DNA of 64,000 bases. It comes from Albimonas marina (lineage in GTDB: Bacteria > Pseudomonadota > Alphaproteobacteria > Rhodobacterales > Rhodobacteraceae). The notes beneath the pieces were generated by a model. It ran no database searches. It was not told where the DNA came from and saw nothing but the letters and a program-made list of their open reading frames with translations. Positions 62,040 to 64,000 of this stretch are shown piece after piece; within the stretch, counting starts at the first letter, position 1; each line of letters opens with the position of its first letter. The translations under genes and the position numbers were made by a program. The stretch lies in NCBI RefSeq assembly GCF_029223255.1, contig NZ_JARHUC010000004.1:496001-560000 (forward strand), given 5' to 3'.

Positions 62040-63272
62040 TCAGTGACCGCCCAGAACCAGCGTGCGGACCGGCAGAAGCAGGGTCTGCGCGCGCAGGATG
62101 GCCGCGTGGATGATCGCGACCGTGTCCACCACGTGGTAGAACACGAAGGTCCCCAGGCCGAGGTCGGGGTCCTCCAGCTTCTCGTAGTTCGACGTGTAGG
62201 CGTTCGCCACGCAGCGGCTGCCGAGCGTGATCTTGCCCTCGTCCGCCTTGTAGATCGGGGCCATGAACACCAGCACCGTGCCCGGCTGGCGGTTGGTGGT
62301 CACGTCCGCCAGGTTGTCGGTCGAGCGGAACTGACCCGAGGCGTAGACGTCCTGCACCTCGGTCACGAACACCGGGATCACGTCCATGGGGCGCGAGGGG
62401 CAGGTGATCTCGCCGATCATGCCGACCTTGAGCACCTCGGCCGAGATCTGGTCGAAGCCGGCCACGAACTGGTTCCGCCCGGCGCCCGCGGGCACCATGA
62501 TGCCGGCGGGGCGCAGCATCGGGTTCACCACGTCGCCGGGGCGCAGGGTGAACTGCTGGAGCTGGCCGTCGGTGCCCGCCGTCACCAGGGACTTGTCGAT
62601 CTGCACCTGCGCCTCGTCCAGCTGCGCCTGGGCCGAGGCCTTCTGCGCGGGAATCTGGACCTGCAGCGTCTTGCGCGCCGTCTCGAGCTGCGCCTTCGCG
62701 GCGTCGACCTGGCCCTGGGCGCTCTTCACCTGGGCCTGCAGGCGGTCGAGCTCGCGCTGCGCGACCACGTTGGGGTTGCGCTTGTTGAGCTCGACGTTGC
62801 GGTCGTACTCGATGTTGGCGAGGTCGAGGGCGCTGTTGGACGCGTCGAGCTGGGCCTGGGCGGCGTCGATCTGCGCCTCGGCGAGCTGGGCGTTGGCGTC
62901 GAGCTCGGCCAGCCGGCTGCGCGCGGTCGCCGCCGCGGCCTGCTGGGCGGTGTCGTCCAGCTTGAACAGCGGCTGGCCCTCCTTCACCTCGTCGGAGATG
63001 CCGACGTAGACCTCCGACACCCGGCCGTTGCGCTCGGGCAGGATCGAGACGGTGCGGAACATCGCCGTGACGTTGGTCGAGGACGGGTGGAAGTAGAACA
63101 CCAGCGTGATCAGCGACACCGTCAGCAGCACGCACAGCGTCAGGCCCCAGCGCAGCTCGTACCAGACCGAGAACAGGGTGATCTCGTGGCCCAGGCGCTT
63201 GCCCTGCACGTAGCGGCGGAACAGGTAGTCGGGAAGGATCGTGACCGAGGAGCAGAACAGCAGCTCAAACAT
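62040..63272 (-). CDS. HlyD-family membrane-fusion/adaptor protein
   Basis: A 410-residue adaptor with one N-terminal membrane helix (WGLTLCVLLTVSLITLVFYF, about 43-62). The first lipoyl half-motif is RNGRVSEVYVGISDEVKEGQPLFKLDD. A long Gln/Ala-rich alpha-helical hairpin follows (about 108-235). The second half-motif is SLVTAGTDGQLQQFTLRPGDVV. No outer-membrane factor or ABC/RND pump lies beside it, only a small membrane protein, as with E. coli YiaV/YiaW and YibH/YibI. Its start overlaps that partner by 8 bases. The transport substrate is unknown. Confidence 0.85.
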   Translation of the reverse strand: MFELLFCSSVTILPDYLFRRYVQGKRLGHEITLFSVWYELRWGLTLCVLLTVSLITLVFYFHPSSTNVTAMFRTVSILPERNGRVSEVYVGISDEVKEGQPLFKLDDTAQQAAAATARSRLAELDANAQLAEAQIDAAQAQLDASNSALDLANIEYDRNVELNKRNPNVVAQRELDRLQAQVKSAQGQVDAAKAQLETARKTLQVQIPAQKASAQAQLDEAQVQIDKSLVTAGTDGQLQQFTLRPGDVVNPMLRPAGIMVPAGAGRNQFVAGFDQISAEVLKVGMIGEITCPSRPMDVIPVFVTEVQDVYASGQFRSTDNLADVTTNRQPGTVLVFMAPIYKADEGKITLGSRCVANAYTSNYEKLEDPDLGLGTFVFYHVVDTVAIIHAAILRAQTLLLPVRTLVLGGH

Positions 63273-63759
63273 CGCGGGTCTCCTTCCCGGCGGACGCCTC
63301 GGGCGAGGGGGTGGGCGCGGCGGAGAAGGCCGGCGCCGCGGTCTCGGGCGCGTCGCGCTCGCTCGCCGGCTGCGGATCGAGCCGCCGGGCCGCGACCGAG
63401 AGCGCGTCGGCGATCTTGTTCAGCGGCGACAGGAAGTCGGGGATGTTCAGCGCCGCCAGCAGCAGCGCGCCAACCCAGAACACCGAGTTGTGGGTGAACA
63501 GCGCCAGCAGCGCGAGGATGCCGACCAGCTGGAACTGGGTGTGGCTGGCCCGGTGGGCCATCTTCTCGGGCAGGGCGTGCATGTAGAAATACACCAGCCC
63601 GATGCTGACGATCACCGCCAGCAGGAACAGGCCCACCACCACCAGCATCTGGTCGGGCTGGCCCGGGGGCGTCACGAAATAGGGCACGTGTTCGAGAACG
63701 ACGCCGTGCGTGTCGGCGAGGGCCGCGCCGGGGGACGCGGCGGGGGTCGGATCTGCCAA
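63265..63759 (-). CDS. Small inner-membrane partner of the HlyD-like protein
   Basis: A protein of 164 residues. Two or three membrane helices (MLVVVGLFLLAVIVSIGLVYFYM, VGILALLALFTHNSVFW and VGALLLAALNI) are linked by the short basic loop LPEKMAHRASHTQFQ. This layout is like YiaW/YibI (DUF3302), the small partners of HlyD-like proteins in E. coli, though direct homology is unproven. The C-terminal 40 residues are Ala/Pro-rich and probably cytoplasmic. It overlaps the HlyD-like gene. Confidence 0.65.
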   Translation of the reverse strand: MADPTPAASPGAALADTHGVVLEHVPYFVTPPGQPDQMLVVVGLFLLAVIVSIGLVYFYMHALPEKMAHRASHTQFQLVGILALLALFTHNSVFWVGALLLAALNIPDFLSPLNKIADALSVAARRLDPQPASERDAPETAAPAFSAAPTPSPEASAGKETRDV

Positions 63760-64000
63760 GGCGGAGCCTCCGGTGGTTCGGTCCCGGCCGGCGACACGCC
63801 GACGGGGAGGAGTGCGGGCTGCGCGGCCCTCGCCGCCGCCCCGAAGGCCGGAGGGCCGGAAGGGGCGGTCGCGAGGGCCGCGCGCCGGTCCGACGGGCGC
63901 CGGGCCGGCTGGATCCTCGGGCGCGTCGCGGCCCCCGGAAGGGGCTGGGGCGCGGGCCCCGGACGGGCCGGGGCGGGGAGGCGCGCCGCGCGGAGCGCGC
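63760..64000. other. Window-edge intergenic DNA
   Basis: 241 bases upstream of the membrane-protein gene with no convincing ORF. AGGCTCCGCCTT lies before its ATG on the minus strand. Several short GC-rich dyads are present and no clear promoter was seen. The real extent of this gap is cut by the window end. Confidence 0.4.

Overview
The window looks like chromosomal DNA from a GC-rich (roughly 70% by eye) alphaproteobacterium, most likely Rhodobacterales or a close relative. Supporting points are a complete fdsGBACD-type NAD-linked formate dehydrogenase operon, glutaryl-CoA dehydrogenase beside a divergent LysR gene, TRAP transporters, many acyl-CoA enzymes, and frequent ATGA/GTGA start-stop overlaps. 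No rRNA, tRNA, CRISPR array, transposase or phage gene was found. The genus is not resolved.

1.2-27.4 kb: an acyl-CoA catabolic block that appears to be one regulon. A TetR regulator (8047-8823, -) sits between two divergent units. Leftward are a double-length CaiB CoA-transferase, an enoyl-CoA hydratase, an APH-type kinase and an ACAD10/11-like acyl-CoA dehydrogenase. Rightward are a 38-codon leader, a complete dipeptide-type ABC importer with two tandem binding proteins, a BC-BCCP-CT fusion carboxylase and a second carboxyltransferase. A third unit (27177 to 22572, -) holds a stand-alone 3-hydroxyacyl-CoA dehydrogenase, an enoyl-CoA hydratase, a VOC-like protein and two SDRs. All three promoter regions carry CTGAC-N4-GTCAG, so one TetR protein probably controls about 25 kb. 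The adjacent kinase and dehydrogenase match the two halves of ACAD10/ACAD11 and LvaA/LvaC, which suggests turnover of 4-hydroxyacyl-CoA substrates. The actual substrate is unknown.

27.4-39 kb: an MFS carrier, a TRAP transporter (P, Q and M), a FAD-linked D-2-hydroxyacid dehydrogenase, an RraA-type aldolase and a divergent 2-oxoglutarate dehydrogenase E1-like protein on the minus strand. Divergent to these are a 31-codon leader, a CaiB protein and a MaoC hydratase. This reads as uptake and breakdown of a hydroxy- or oxo-dicarboxylate.

39-47 kb: an alpha/beta hydrolase below a striking AT-rich palindrome, a regulator with two TetR domains divergent from an SDR, an Fe-alcohol dehydrogenase/maleylacetate reductase-like protein divergent from an acyl-CoA synthetase, a DUF3237 protein and a glutathione S-transferase.

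47-59.6 kb: a LysR regulator and the fds formate dehydrogenase operon; a LysR/gcdH pair flanked by two copies of a long covarying fold-back element of about 183 bp; and a thiolase-fold protein without recognisable catalytic cysteines, followed by an SDR.

59.6-64 kb: a PD-(D/E)XK-like protein, two overlapping small exported proteins, a SYLF-domain protein, and an HlyD-family adaptor with a small membrane partner.
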